DNA of 64,000 nt from Moraxellaceae bacterium (GTDB taxonomy: Bacteria; Pseudomonadota; Gammaproteobacteria; Pseudomonadales; Moraxellaceae), in assembly GCA_024234595.1 (NCBI GenBank), contig JACKNZ010000009.1, positions 62,001-126,000 of the forward strand, given 5' to 3'. A program made the position numbers and the translations under genes. The notes beneath the pieces are model-generated. The model had not been told where the DNA came from. It made no database searches and saw nothing but the letters and a program-made list of their open reading frames with translations. Positions 34,962 through 43,336 of this stretch are shown here, one piece after another (within the stretch, counting starts at the first letter, position 1; each line of letters starts with the position of its first letter).

Positions 34962-35179
34962 ACTGAGTGGACTCCGATAAGTCTATCTGGCAATCCATGC
35001 GGGTCTTGATAGTTTTGTGTTAGATAAAAAGTATAAAAAACCTATAGTTAGCCACTTATATTAGCTTTATTTGAATATTATAGTAAAGCAGTTGTTGCTA
35101 CTCAACCTTAAGAAGGTGCTAATTGTTGACAATACAGGCTGAAATAATGCTGTCTGTTGGCAAATAGCCGCACGCTAAA
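34962..35179. other. Intergenic region between AP2-like gene and glcB
   Basis: AT-rich, with no coding frame of note. It should contain the divergent promoters of the AP2-like gene and glcB. TTGACA occurs at 35126 but without a well-spaced -10. Confidence 0.5.
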
Positions 35180-35209
35180 ATGGCATGCAGCGTCAAATTT
35201 GGGTACAAT
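35180..35209 (+). promoter_or_regulatory. Candidate promoter for glcB
   Basis: ATGGCA and TACAAT are 18 bases apart, about 40 bases before the glcB start. This is a pattern match only. Confidence 0.4.
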
Positions 35210-35250
35210 AACGCACTTTTTGATTTTGAGCTTCTTTAAAAGGTGACAAG

Positions 35251-37419
35251 ATGACCGAACGTGTTCAACGTGGTGAGTTAGCGATTGCTAAAGAATTATA
35301 TGATTTTATTGTTAATCAAGCGATTGAAGGGACTGGAATCAGCGTTGATGATTACTGGACTAAGTTTGAGGCGATTGTTGCTGATTTAATGCCAAAAAAC
35401 AAAGCGTTATTAGCCAAACGTGATGCAATTCAAGCGCAAATTGACGCATGGCATCGTGCTAATCCAAAATTTGATTTTGCTGCTTACAAAGCCTTTTTAA
35501 CAGAAATTGGTTATTTAGTAGCAGAAGGCGAAGATTTTAGCGTTAATCCTCAAAATGTCGATGACGAAATTGCCCGCATTGCTGGCCCACAATTAGTTGT
35601 GCCTGTTAAAAATGCGCGTTATGCCTTAAACGCCGCTAATGCTCGTTGGGGTAGCTTATACGATGCCTTGTATGGCAACGATGTGATTAGTGAAGAAGGT
35701 GGTGCAGACAAAGGCAAAGGCTACAACCCAGCTCGTGGTGCTAAAGTGATTGCTTATGCTCGTACTTTATTAGACACAGCCGCTCCTTTGACGACTGGCT
35801 CTCATGCCGATTCTGTTGCTTATGCCATTGTTAATGGTGCATTAGAAGTTAGCTTAAAAGATGGCAGCAAAGTTGCTTTAGCATCCCCAGAAAAATTAGT
35901 GGGTTATGCTGGTGATATTAATTCACCAACAAGCATTTTATTAAAAAACAACGGTTTGCACATTGATATTCAATTTGATGGCACTCATCCTGTTGGTCAA
36001 CAAGACCCAGCAAAAATCAAAGATTTAGTGATTGAGTCTGCGTTAACCACTATTTGTGACTGTGAAGACTCTGTGGCTGCAGTTGACGCTGAAGACAAAG
36101 TTGAAGTGTATGGCAACTGGTTGGGTTTAATGAAAGGCAACTTGGTTGAGTCTTTCGAAAAAGGTGGCAAAACCTTAACCCGTACCATGAATGCTGATCG
36201 TACTTACACTGCTTTAAATGGTGGCAGCCTCACTTTGCATGGTCGTTCTTTGTTATTAGTACGTAATGTTGGTCATTTAATGACTAACCCAGCCGTATTG
36301 TATAAAGGCGAAGAAATTCCAGAAGGCATTATGGATGCCTTAGTGACTGTATTGATTGCAAAACACGATTTATTGGGCAATGGCTCTTTAAAGAATTCTC
36401 GTACAGGTTCTGTGTATATTGTTAAGCCAAAAATGCACGGTCCAGAAGAAGTTGCGTTTGCTAACGAAATCTTCACTCGTGTAGAAGAAGCTTTAGGTTT
36501 AGCACAAAATACCTTAAAAATGGGTATTATGGACGAAGAGCGTCGTACCACTGTTAACCTCAAAGAATGTATCCGTGCTGCTAAAGACCGTGTGATGTTC
36601 ATTAACACAGGCTTCTTAGATCGTACTGGTGATGAAATCCATACTTCTATGGAAGCAGGTGCGGTGATTCGTAAAGCTGACATGAAAAAAGCTAAATGGA
36701 TTGCTTCCTACGAAAACTGGAACGTTGATATCGGTTTAGCTTGTGGTTTACAAGGTAAAGCACAAATCGGTAAAGGCATGTGGGCAATGCCAGACTTAAT
36801 GAAAGACATGGTTGAGCAAAAAATTGCCCACCCAATGGCTGGCGCAAATACTGCTTGGGTACCATCGCCAACAGGCGCAACTTTGCACTCTATGCATTAC
36901 CATAAAGTAAATGTGTTTGCTCGCCAAGACGAATTAAAGTCTCGTGCTCGTGCTAATGTGGATGACATCTTAACCATTCCTTTAGCAGAAAATACCGATT
37001 GGTCTGCTGAAGAAATCAAAAATGAACTTGATAACAATTGCCAAGGCATTTTAGGTTATGTGGTTCGTTGGATTGACCAAGGTGTGGGTTGTTCTAAAGT
37101 GCCAGATATTAACAACATTGGCTTAATGGAAGACCGTGCAACCTTGCGTATTTCTAGCCAACACGTAGCTAACTGGTTACGTCATGGTATTTGTACACAA
37201 GAACAAGTGTTAGAAGCTATGCAACGTATGGCCTCTGTGGTTGATGGTCAAAACGCTAATGACCCATTATACAAACCAATGGCACCAAACTTTGATGATA
37301 GCGTGGCTTTCCAAGCGTCTAAAGAGTTAGTGTTTGAAGGTTGTGCTCAACCAAACGGTTATACTGAGCCAGTCTTACACCGTCGTCGTCGTGAATTAAA
37401 AGCAAAAATTGCTGGTTAA
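35251..37419 (+). CDS. glcB: Malate synthase G
   Basis: Glyoxylate-cycle enzyme that condenses glyoxylate and acetyl-CoA to malate, cytoplasmic. At 722 residues it is the large monomeric G form. Landmarks are TTICDCEDSVAAVDAEDK, MNADRTYTALNGGSLTLHGR, DEERRTTVNLKECI, NTGFLDRTGDEIHTSMEAG and the late GVGCSKVPDINNIGLMEDRA. AAAGGTG precedes the ATG. It stands alone with its own terminator. It implies growth on acetate, fatty acids or glycolate. Confidence 0.97.
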   Translation: MTERVQRGELAIAKELYDFIVNQAIEGTGISVDDYWTKFEAIVADLMPKNKALLAKRDAIQAQIDAWHRANPKFDFAAYKAFLTEIGYLVAEGEDFSVNPQNVDDEIARIAGPQLVVPVKNARYALNAANARWGSLYDALYGNDVISEEGGADKGKGYNPARGAKVIAYARTLLDTAAPLTTGSHADSVAYAIVNGALEVSLKDGSKVALASPEKLVGYAGDINSPTSILLKNNGLHIDIQFDGTHPVGQQDPAKIKDLVIESALTTICDCEDSVAAVDAEDKVEVYGNWLGLMKGNLVESFEKGGKTLTRTMNADRTYTALNGGSLTLHGRSLLLVRNVGHLMTNPAVLYKGEEIPEGIMDALVTVLIAKHDLLGNGSLKNSRTGSVYIVKPKMHGPEEVAFANEIFTRVEEALGLAQNTLKMGIMDEERRTTVNLKECIRAAKDRVMFINTGFLDRTGDEIHTSMEAGAVIRKADMKKAKWIASYENWNVDIGLACGLQGKAQIGKGMWAMPDLMKDMVEQKIAHPMAGANTAWVPSPTGATLHSMHYHKVNVFARQDELKSRARANVDDILTIPLAENTDWSAEEIKNELDNNCQGILGYVVRWIDQGVGCSKVPDINNIGLMEDRATLRISSQHVANWLRHGICTQEQVLEAMQRMASVVDGQNANDPLYKPMAPNFDDSVAFQASKELVFEGCAQPNGYTEPVLHRRRRELKAKIAG

Positions 37420-37436
37420 TTTAGACGGATAGCTAT

Positions 37437-37468
37437 AAAAGGGGATGCCATTGGTGTCCCTTTTTTTA
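37437..37468 (+). terminator. Intrinsic terminator after glcB
   Basis: AAAGGGGATGCC pairs with GGTGTCCCTTTT (12 pairs, three wobble) around ATT and runs into seven T residues, 18 bases after the stop. Confidence 0.85.
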
Positions 37469-37647
37469 TTGGGCTTGCATTTTTGTTAAAAAAGTTATTA
37501 GCTTAGAAAAGCTTATAATAATAAACAGATGCAGTCTGTATGCAGCGTATCAAAATACAGGAAAAACAAAGAAATTAGAGAAAGCTTTTGTGTTGTGTGG
37601 CACTTCACAAAGATTACTTACTTATAATAACAACGAGGAATAACATA

Positions 37648-38304
37648 ATGTTTGATAAAAAAATGCCCGAAGCATGGCGTGTCTTGCGGATTCAATCAGA
37701 GTTAGTCGATGGCATAGAACATCTGGTTAAAATTCAACATGCAGTTAATATTTTTGGGAGTGCACGTTTGCCACCAAGTGACCCTTATTATGTACAAGGC
37801 GAAAAATTAGGTGCGTTGTTATCTAGAGCTGGACTAACAGTGATTACTGGCGGAGGACCCGGCATTATGGAGGCCGCCAACAAAGGGGCTTATCAAAATG
37901 GCAGCTTATCGGTAGGACTCAATATTACTTTGCCACATGAACAAAAACCCAATCATTATCAAGATTTGAGCTTAAATTTTAGATACTTTTTTGTACGCAA
38001 ATTTATGTTTATGAAGCACGCCATTGCCTTTGCAATTTTACCGGGTGGCTTTGGCACTTTAGATGAATTGTTTGAAGCAATTACCTTAATTCAAACTCAA
38101 AAAAGCGAGCCTTTTCCTGTGGTGTTAATTGGCAAAAGCTATTGGCAGGGATTATTAAACTGGATGAGAGAAGTGATGCTAACACGCGGTTGTATTGATG
38201 AAAGTGACTTAGAGTTAATGACTCTAGTGGATAGTGCCGAAGAAGCTGCACATATTATTTTGACACATTATCATAAACACATATCGGCACAAACGGATGT
38301 TTAG
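37648..38304 (+). CDS. LOG-family (TIGR00730-type) nucleotide-binding protein
   Basis: Rossmann-fold protein of the lysine decarboxylase-like/LOG family, some members of which are nucleoside 5'-monophosphate phosphoribohydrolases. The ATG at 37648 is chosen for GAGGAA seven bases upstream; 218 residues. Landmarks are ITGGGPGIMEAANKGAY and LPGGFGTLDELFEAITLIQT (the PGGxGTxxE motif). First of four closely packed genes. Confidence 0.88.
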   Translation: MFDKKMPEAWRVLRIQSELVDGIEHLVKIQHAVNIFGSARLPPSDPYYVQGEKLGALLSRAGLTVITGGGPGIMEAANKGAYQNGSLSVGLNITLPHEQKPNHYQDLSLNFRYFFVRKFMFMKHAIAFAILPGGFGTLDELFEAITLIQTQKSEPFPVVLIGKSYWQGLLNWMREVMLTRGCIDESDLELMTLVDSAEEAAHIILTHYHKHISAQTDV

Positions 38305-38306
38305 CA

Positions 38307-38795
38307 GTGACAATCAACATAGTAATTGATATTAGCCAACAAAGCTTAACACTGTGGCAAGATCATAATCGCTTGCGTCAATATTCAATTTCTTCAGCCT
38401 TAAAGGGCGTGGGCGAGCGAAGTGGCAGCGAGCAAACACCACGCGGCAAACATATTATTCGTGCCAAAATTGGCGCAAATATGCCGCTTAATAGTGTCTT
38501 TAAGGCACGTCGGCCAACGGGCGAAATTTATAGTGCTGAACTTGCCGAAAAGTATCCTAATCGTGATTGGATTTTAACGCGTATTATGTGGTTGTCGGGC
38601 TGCGAAGTGGGTAAAAACCGTTTGGGGCAATGTGATACCATGCGTCGTTATATTTATATTCATGGTACACCTGACTGTGAGCCGATGGGCGTTCCTTTGT
38701 CGCATGGTTGCATTCGTATGAATAATCGTGATATTGCCGAGTTATTTGCCTTAGTACCGTTATTTACCCCTGTTGTCATCGTGGAGTCAGCATGA
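38307..38795 (+). CDS. L,D-transpeptidase (YkuD-type) without signal peptide
   Basis: Cys-dependent YkuD-fold enzyme. The catalytic signature is HGTPDCEPMGV then SHGCIRMNNRDI, with the nucleophile in HGC. The protein has 162 residues and a GTG start two bases after the LOG gene. The N-terminus (MTINIVIDISQQSLTLWQ) shows no signal peptide, unlike most peptidoglycan L,D-transpeptidases. It could have another export route, a missed upstream start or a cytoplasmic role. It overlaps the HAD gene by four bases. Confidence 0.82.
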   Translation: MTINIVIDISQQSLTLWQDHNRLRQYSISSALKGVGERSGSEQTPRGKHIIRAKIGANMPLNSVFKARRPTGEIYSAELAEKYPNRDWILTRIMWLSGCEVGKNRLGQCDTMRRYIYIHGTPDCEPMGVPLSHGCIRMNNRDIAELFALVPLFTPVVIVESA

Positions 38796-39448
38796 CTAAT
38801 TTAGCGATATTTGATTTAGATAATACCTTAATTGCAGGGGATTCAGACCACGCATGGGGCGAGTTTTTGGTCAACAAAAATTTAGTCGATAGCCAATGGT
38901 ATAAAGCCCAAAACGATAAGTTTTATGCTGATTATTGTGCAGGTCAATTAGACATTATTGCCTATAGTGAATTTGTATTTAGCTTTTTAGCACAACATGA
39001 CACTGCCTATTTACAACAATTACATCAGCAATTTATGAGCGAAGTGATAAAGCCCATTATGTTGCCTAAGGCGCAAGCTCTCATCACCAAACATCGTGCA
39101 GAGGGTGATGAGTTGCTGATTATTACAGCGACTAATCGTTTTATTACCCAGCCAATAGGTGAAGCTTTTGGTATTCCACAAGTATTGGCAACCGAGCCAG
39201 AGCAAATAGCAGGACGTTATACAGGCAAAGTGTCAGGTGTGCCTTGTTATAAAGAGGGTAAAATTACTCGCTATCAGGCATGGTTGGCGCAAAAAATGCA
39301 AAGTTTTGAGCAAGTGACTTTTTATTCGGACTCGCATAATGATTTGCCATTATTAAAGTGTGTTGATGTGGCTATTGCTGTTGACCCCGATGAAAAACTT
39401 AAAACCTATGCGCAACAACACCATTGGCCGATACTAAGTCTGCGTTAA
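38792..39448 (+). CDS. HAD-IB family phosphatase (SerB-like)
   Basis: Cytoplasmic HAD-superfamily hydrolase. Motif I is FDLDNTLIAGDS with the nucleophile Asp. Motif II is LLIITATNRF. The later motifs are ITRYQAWL and FYSDSHNDLPLLKCVDVAIAVDPDE. At 218 residues it fits HAD-IB proteins annotated as phosphoserine phosphatase-like; the substrate is unknown. Overlaps the transpeptidase gene (ATGA). Confidence 0.87.
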   Translation: MTNLAIFDLDNTLIAGDSDHAWGEFLVNKNLVDSQWYKAQNDKFYADYCAGQLDIIAYSEFVFSFLAQHDTAYLQQLHQQFMSEVIKPIMLPKAQALITKHRAEGDELLIITATNRFITQPIGEAFGIPQVLATEPEQIAGRYTGKVSGVPCYKEGKITRYQAWLAQKMQSFEQVTFYSDSHNDLPLLKCVDVAIAVDPDEKLKTYAQQHHWPILSLR

Positions 39449-39471
39449 TTATCCAATCAGGATGCGTGAGC

Positions 39472-40452
39472 ATGCTAGAAGATGTCAAAGCCTACGAAAA
39501 TTTTGAACAAGCCTCCAAAGCCGTGCTGAGTTTTTTGCAGCAGCGTTTAGGTTTACGCTTATGGATGGTGACACGCACTGATAATCAAGAGTGGGTGGTA
39601 TTAAATATCGAAGACAATTTTTATCAAATACAAGCAGGTGCAGTATTTAAGTGGAGTGACTCGTTTTGTAGTCGCATGGCACAAGGCCTTGCACCACGTA
39701 TTGCACCCGATGTCAGCCAGCATCCTGTGTATTTGCAAGCCCCGATTGCCCAACAAATTCAGATTGGTGCTTATGTCGGAGTACCATTGGTTGATAAGCA
39801 TGGTTTATTGTTTGGGACATTATGTGCCATTGACCCACAGCCACAAAGCCAAACCATTGAGTCAGAATTACCATTGGTCGAGTTGTGCGCCCGATTATTG
39901 ATGACTATTTTAGAAAGCGATATGCAAAAAGTAGAAGCGCAGCGTCATGCCGAGCGAGCTGACCAAGACGCGCTCAAAGATGGATTAACCGCTTTATACA
40001 ATCGTCGGGCATGGGACAATTTGTTAATGAAAGAGGAGCTGCGTTGTGCTCAATATGGCTATAACGCTGCTGTGATTGTCGTTGATTTAGATTTATTGAA
40101 GCATATCAACGATAAACAAGGCCATATTGCAGGGGATAATCTGCTCCAAAATACCGCAAAACACCTCAACGAAGCAGTATTGTCTCATGATATTGTGGCG
40201 CGTATTGGTGGCGATGAGTTTGTGATTTTGTTGGTAGAAGCAGACGAGGAACGCGCCAAACAAACGGTGCACAATATTAGTCAATTATTACAAGCGGCGA
40301 GTATCGAGGCTTCTATTGGTTATGATATTCGTCATCCAATGTACGGGATTATCCATGCATGGAATCATGCTGACCGAAAAATGTACAATCAAAAAATATC
40401 AAAAAGGCGCGTAGAAATACCAAAGCCTCAAGAACCAGATTATTTTTTATAA
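39472..40452 (+). CDS. GAF-GGDEF diguanylate cyclase
   Basis: Predicted cytoplasmic cyclic-di-GMP synthase. The ATG at 39472 is preferred over a TTG at 39424; 326 residues. The GAF domain lies at about 10-150. The GGDEF domain is at about 165-310, with DGLTALYNRRAWD, VIVVDLDLLKHINDKQGHIAGDN and the intact active motif ARIGGDEFVILL. The end of the domain (AWNHADRKMYNQKI) is as expected. It is followed closely by pepN. Confidence 0.9.
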   Translation: MLEDVKAYENFEQASKAVLSFLQQRLGLRLWMVTRTDNQEWVVLNIEDNFYQIQAGAVFKWSDSFCSRMAQGLAPRIAPDVSQHPVYLQAPIAQQIQIGAYVGVPLVDKHGLLFGTLCAIDPQPQSQTIESELPLVELCARLLMTILESDMQKVEAQRHAERADQDALKDGLTALYNRRAWDNLLMKEELRCAQYGYNAAVIVVDLDLLKHINDKQGHIAGDNLLQNTAKHLNEAVLSHDIVARIGGDEFVILLVEADEERAKQTVHNISQLLQAASIEASIGYDIRHPMYGIIHAWNHADRKMYNQKISKRRVEIPKPQEPDYFL

Positions 40453-40463
40453 AGAGACTTAAA

Positions 40464-43112
40464 ATGACCACAGTAAGCCCAAAAACTATTTATTTAAAAG
40501 ATTATCAAGCCCCGTTATTTAGCATTGAGCAAGTTAATTTACAGGTCGATATTTTTAACGATTATACCTTAGTCACATCAACCCTAAATTTGACCCCCCA
40601 ACAAAAAAATCAAGCGTTGGTGTTACATGGTGTTGACTTAGAACTACAAAGCTTGCATTTGGATAATCAATTATTATCAACAAACGATTATCAACTACAA
40701 GGTGAAGAATTAGTCATTCACAACGTGCCTAATCAGCCGTTTAGCCTACAAAGTGTGGTAAAAATTTATCCTGCTAAAAATTTGGCCTTAGAAGGTTTGT
40801 ATTTGTCGAAAGGGATGTTTTGTACTCAATGTGAGCCAGAAGGCTTTAGAAAAATTAGCTATTATTTAGACCGTCCCGATGTTTTATCGTCTTTTACAAC
40901 CACCATTACCGCCGATAAAAACCAATATCCGACCTTGTTAGCTAACGGTAATTTAATTGCCCAAGGTGATGCAGGTGAGGGCAGACATTTTGCCACATGG
41001 CAAGACCCTTTCAAAAAACCAAGCTATTTATTTGCGATGGTGGCAGGTGATTTAGCCTGTTTAGAAGATAGCTTTACCACCATGACTGGTCGTGAGGTTG
41101 CGCTAAAAATTTATGTAGAACCGCACGATTTGCGCCAATGTCACCATGCAATGGAGTCTTTAAAAGCATCAATGCGTTGGGATGAGCAAGTCTATGGTCG
41201 AGAATATGATTTAGATATTTTTATGATTGTTGCCGTGAGCCACTTTAATATGGGGGCAATGGAAAACAAAGGCTTAAATATCTTTAATACCTCATGTGTG
41301 TTAGCCCATCCCGAAACCACCACTGATTTAGGTTTTCAGCGTGTTGAATCCGTGGTTGCCCATGAATATTTTCATAATTGGAGCGGTAATCGGGTCACTT
41401 GTCGAGATTGGTTTCAACTCAGTTTAAAAGAAGGGTTTACCGTTTTTAGAGACCAACAATTTTCTGCCGACCAACTCTCTGCCAGTGTGCAACGTATTGA
41501 AGATGTCGCGGTATTGCGTAATGTGCAATTTGCCGAAGATGCTAGTCCTTTAGCCCATCCTGTCCGTCCCGAATCATTTATTGAAATCAATAATTTTTAT
41601 ACTGCAACGGTGTATGAAAAAGGCGCGGAAATCGTCAGAATGCTACATACCGTATTAGGCGCAGACGCCTTTAGAAAAGGCACAGATTTATATTTTAGCC
41701 GCCACGATGGCCAAGCAGTCACAGTTGAGGACTTTGTCCAAGCCTTAGCCGATGCCAATCAACAAGATTTAAGCGCGTTTATGCAATGGTACAGACAACC
41801 TTGCACACCTGTATTGACTGTAACCACCGATTATAATGCGCAAGCAAAAACCTATACCTTAAGCATTAGCCAACAAACACCTGCCAAAGAAGGTTATCCG
41901 AATCCTGAGTATTTACCGATTCCCATTAAGTTAGCCTTGTTTGACCAACACATAGGCCAAGCGATTGCTTTACGTTTGCAAGGTGAGACACAGGCCATAG
42001 GCAAAGAGCGCGTGTTAATTGCGGACAAAGCGCAACAAACATGGACTTTTGTCGATGTAAAACAAGCGGTTGTGCCTTCGTTATTACGCGATTTTTCTGC
42101 GCCTGTGGTCTTGGATTATCAAATTTCTAACGCTGAGTTATTATTCTTGATGCAGCATGACAATAATGGTTTTAATCGTTGGTTGGCCGCACAAAGTCTG
42201 TATGAGCGTTTATTGTTGGCAATGATTGCTAATATTGACCAACAACAAGAACCGTTAACAGGTTTAGCCATGGATGAGTTGTTAACAGGCTTAGCCGCTT
42301 TTTTACCCACTTTAGCACAACAAGATGCGGCTTTAGCGGCAAAAATCCTCAGTTTACCCACTGAAAATTATTTAGCAGAAAAGGTGGCGGTGATTAACCC
42401 AAGCCATATCGCCCAAGTCAGAGAAATCTTGCAACAAGCGATTGCCAATGCTTTAGTTGATTTTTTCCGTACGCAATATATGGCCTTCACGCAAGCTAGC
42501 TATGTTTATAACAGCGCGGCGATTGCTCAGCGTTCATGGCGCGACCAATGTTTACATTATTTATTGCAATCTACAGCAAGCACAGATGCACAAGCTTTAG
42601 CCGCGCAGCAATACCAACAAGCCGATAATATGAGTGCACGCATGAGTGCTGTGCGTGGCTTGGTACATAGTCAAGCAGCACAAGCAAGTAGCGTATTAGC
42701 CGATTTTTATCAACGTTTTGTTGATGAAGCCTTAGTGGTCGATAGTTGGTTTGCCGTACAAGCCACCAATGCCAAAGCCAGTTTAAGCGACATCGAGCAA
42801 TTATGTGCCCATTCTGCCTTTACCTTAACTAATCCTAATCGCTTACGTTCTGTACTGGCACAGTTTGCCAATGCTAATCCCGTTGTATTTCATCAACAAA
42901 ATGGTGAAGGTTATCGCTTTCTTTGCCAAAAAATTGCCGAATTAGATAAGCTCAACCCACAAATTGCTTCCCGTTTGTTGGGAGCTTTTAGTAAATGGCA
43001 ACGTTTGGAAGCGATACGCCAACAGCAAGCACAGTCAGCGTTGCAGCAACTCAGTCAACAAGTCTTATCAAATGATACTTTTGAAACTTTAAATCGGTTG
43101 CTTAAAGGTTGA
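40464..43112 (+). CDS. pepN: Aminopeptidase N (M1 family)
   Basis: Zinc metallo-aminopeptidase, cytoplasmic, 882 residues. The GAMEN exopeptidase motif lies at 264-268. The zinc motif HEYFH (300-304) is followed by the third ligand E323 in LKEGFTVF. Length and the C-terminal helical region fit E. coli-type PepN. A purine-rich AAAGAG lies before the ATG. A MITE follows. Confidence 0.97.
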   Translation: MTTVSPKTIYLKDYQAPLFSIEQVNLQVDIFNDYTLVTSTLNLTPQQKNQALVLHGVDLELQSLHLDNQLLSTNDYQLQGEELVIHNVPNQPFSLQSVVKIYPAKNLALEGLYLSKGMFCTQCEPEGFRKISYYLDRPDVLSSFTTTITADKNQYPTLLANGNLIAQGDAGEGRHFATWQDPFKKPSYLFAMVAGDLACLEDSFTTMTGREVALKIYVEPHDLRQCHHAMESLKASMRWDEQVYGREYDLDIFMIVAVSHFNMGAMENKGLNIFNTSCVLAHPETTTDLGFQRVESVVAHEYFHNWSGNRVTCRDWFQLSLKEGFTVFRDQQFSADQLSASVQRIEDVAVLRNVQFAEDASPLAHPVRPESFIEINNFYTATVYEKGAEIVRMLHTVLGADAFRKGTDLYFSRHDGQAVTVEDFVQALADANQQDLSAFMQWYRQPCTPVLTVTTDYNAQAKTYTLSISQQTPAKEGYPNPEYLPIPIKLALFDQHIGQAIALRLQGETQAIGKERVLIADKAQQTWTFVDVKQAVVPSLLRDFSAPVVLDYQISNAELLFLMQHDNNGFNRWLAAQSLYERLLLAMIANIDQQQEPLTGLAMDELLTGLAAFLPTLAQQDAALAAKILSLPTENYLAEKVAVINPSHIAQVREILQQAIANALVDFFRTQYMAFTQASYVYNSAAIAQRSWRDQCLHYLLQSTASTDAQALAAQQYQQADNMSARMSAVRGLVHSQAAQASSVLADFYQRFVDEALVVDSWFAVQATNAKASLSDIEQLCAHSAFTLTNPNRLRSVLAQFANANPVVFHQQNGEGYRFLCQKIAELDKLNPQIASRLLGAFSKWQRLEAIRQQQAQSALQQLSQQVLSNDTFETLNRLLKG

Positions 43113-43192
43113 TAGAGGGCTTACACTCCTAAATATTGATTAAAAATAAAAATACAACTGAGGCATTTAATGATGCCTAGTTTAAAAATATA

Positions 43193-43316
43193 GGACTTAC
43201 GCATTGCACTGCAATTAACGCGTTTTGCACCCTCACCCCAACCCTCTCCCTCAGGGAGAGGGAGGAGCGTAGCGGAGGGTGAGGGCGTGAAAAATAAGCG
43301 ATAATTGCGTAAGTCA
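43193..43316. repeat. MITE-like element, copy A
   Basis: Terminal inverted repeat GACTTACGCA (43194-43203) and TGCGTAAGTC (43306-43315) flank a palindromic core of CCCTCACCCCAACCCTCTCC and its near-complement. There is no coding capacity. It lies between pepN and gdhB. Confidence 0.85.
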
Positions 43317-43336
43317 TAAATAACGAGGGAAATAAT

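Noticed and set aside
35126..35131. TTGACA as glcB -35
   Set aside because: No acceptable -10 lies 16-18 bases downstream; the ATGGCA/TACAAT pair nearer the gene fits better.
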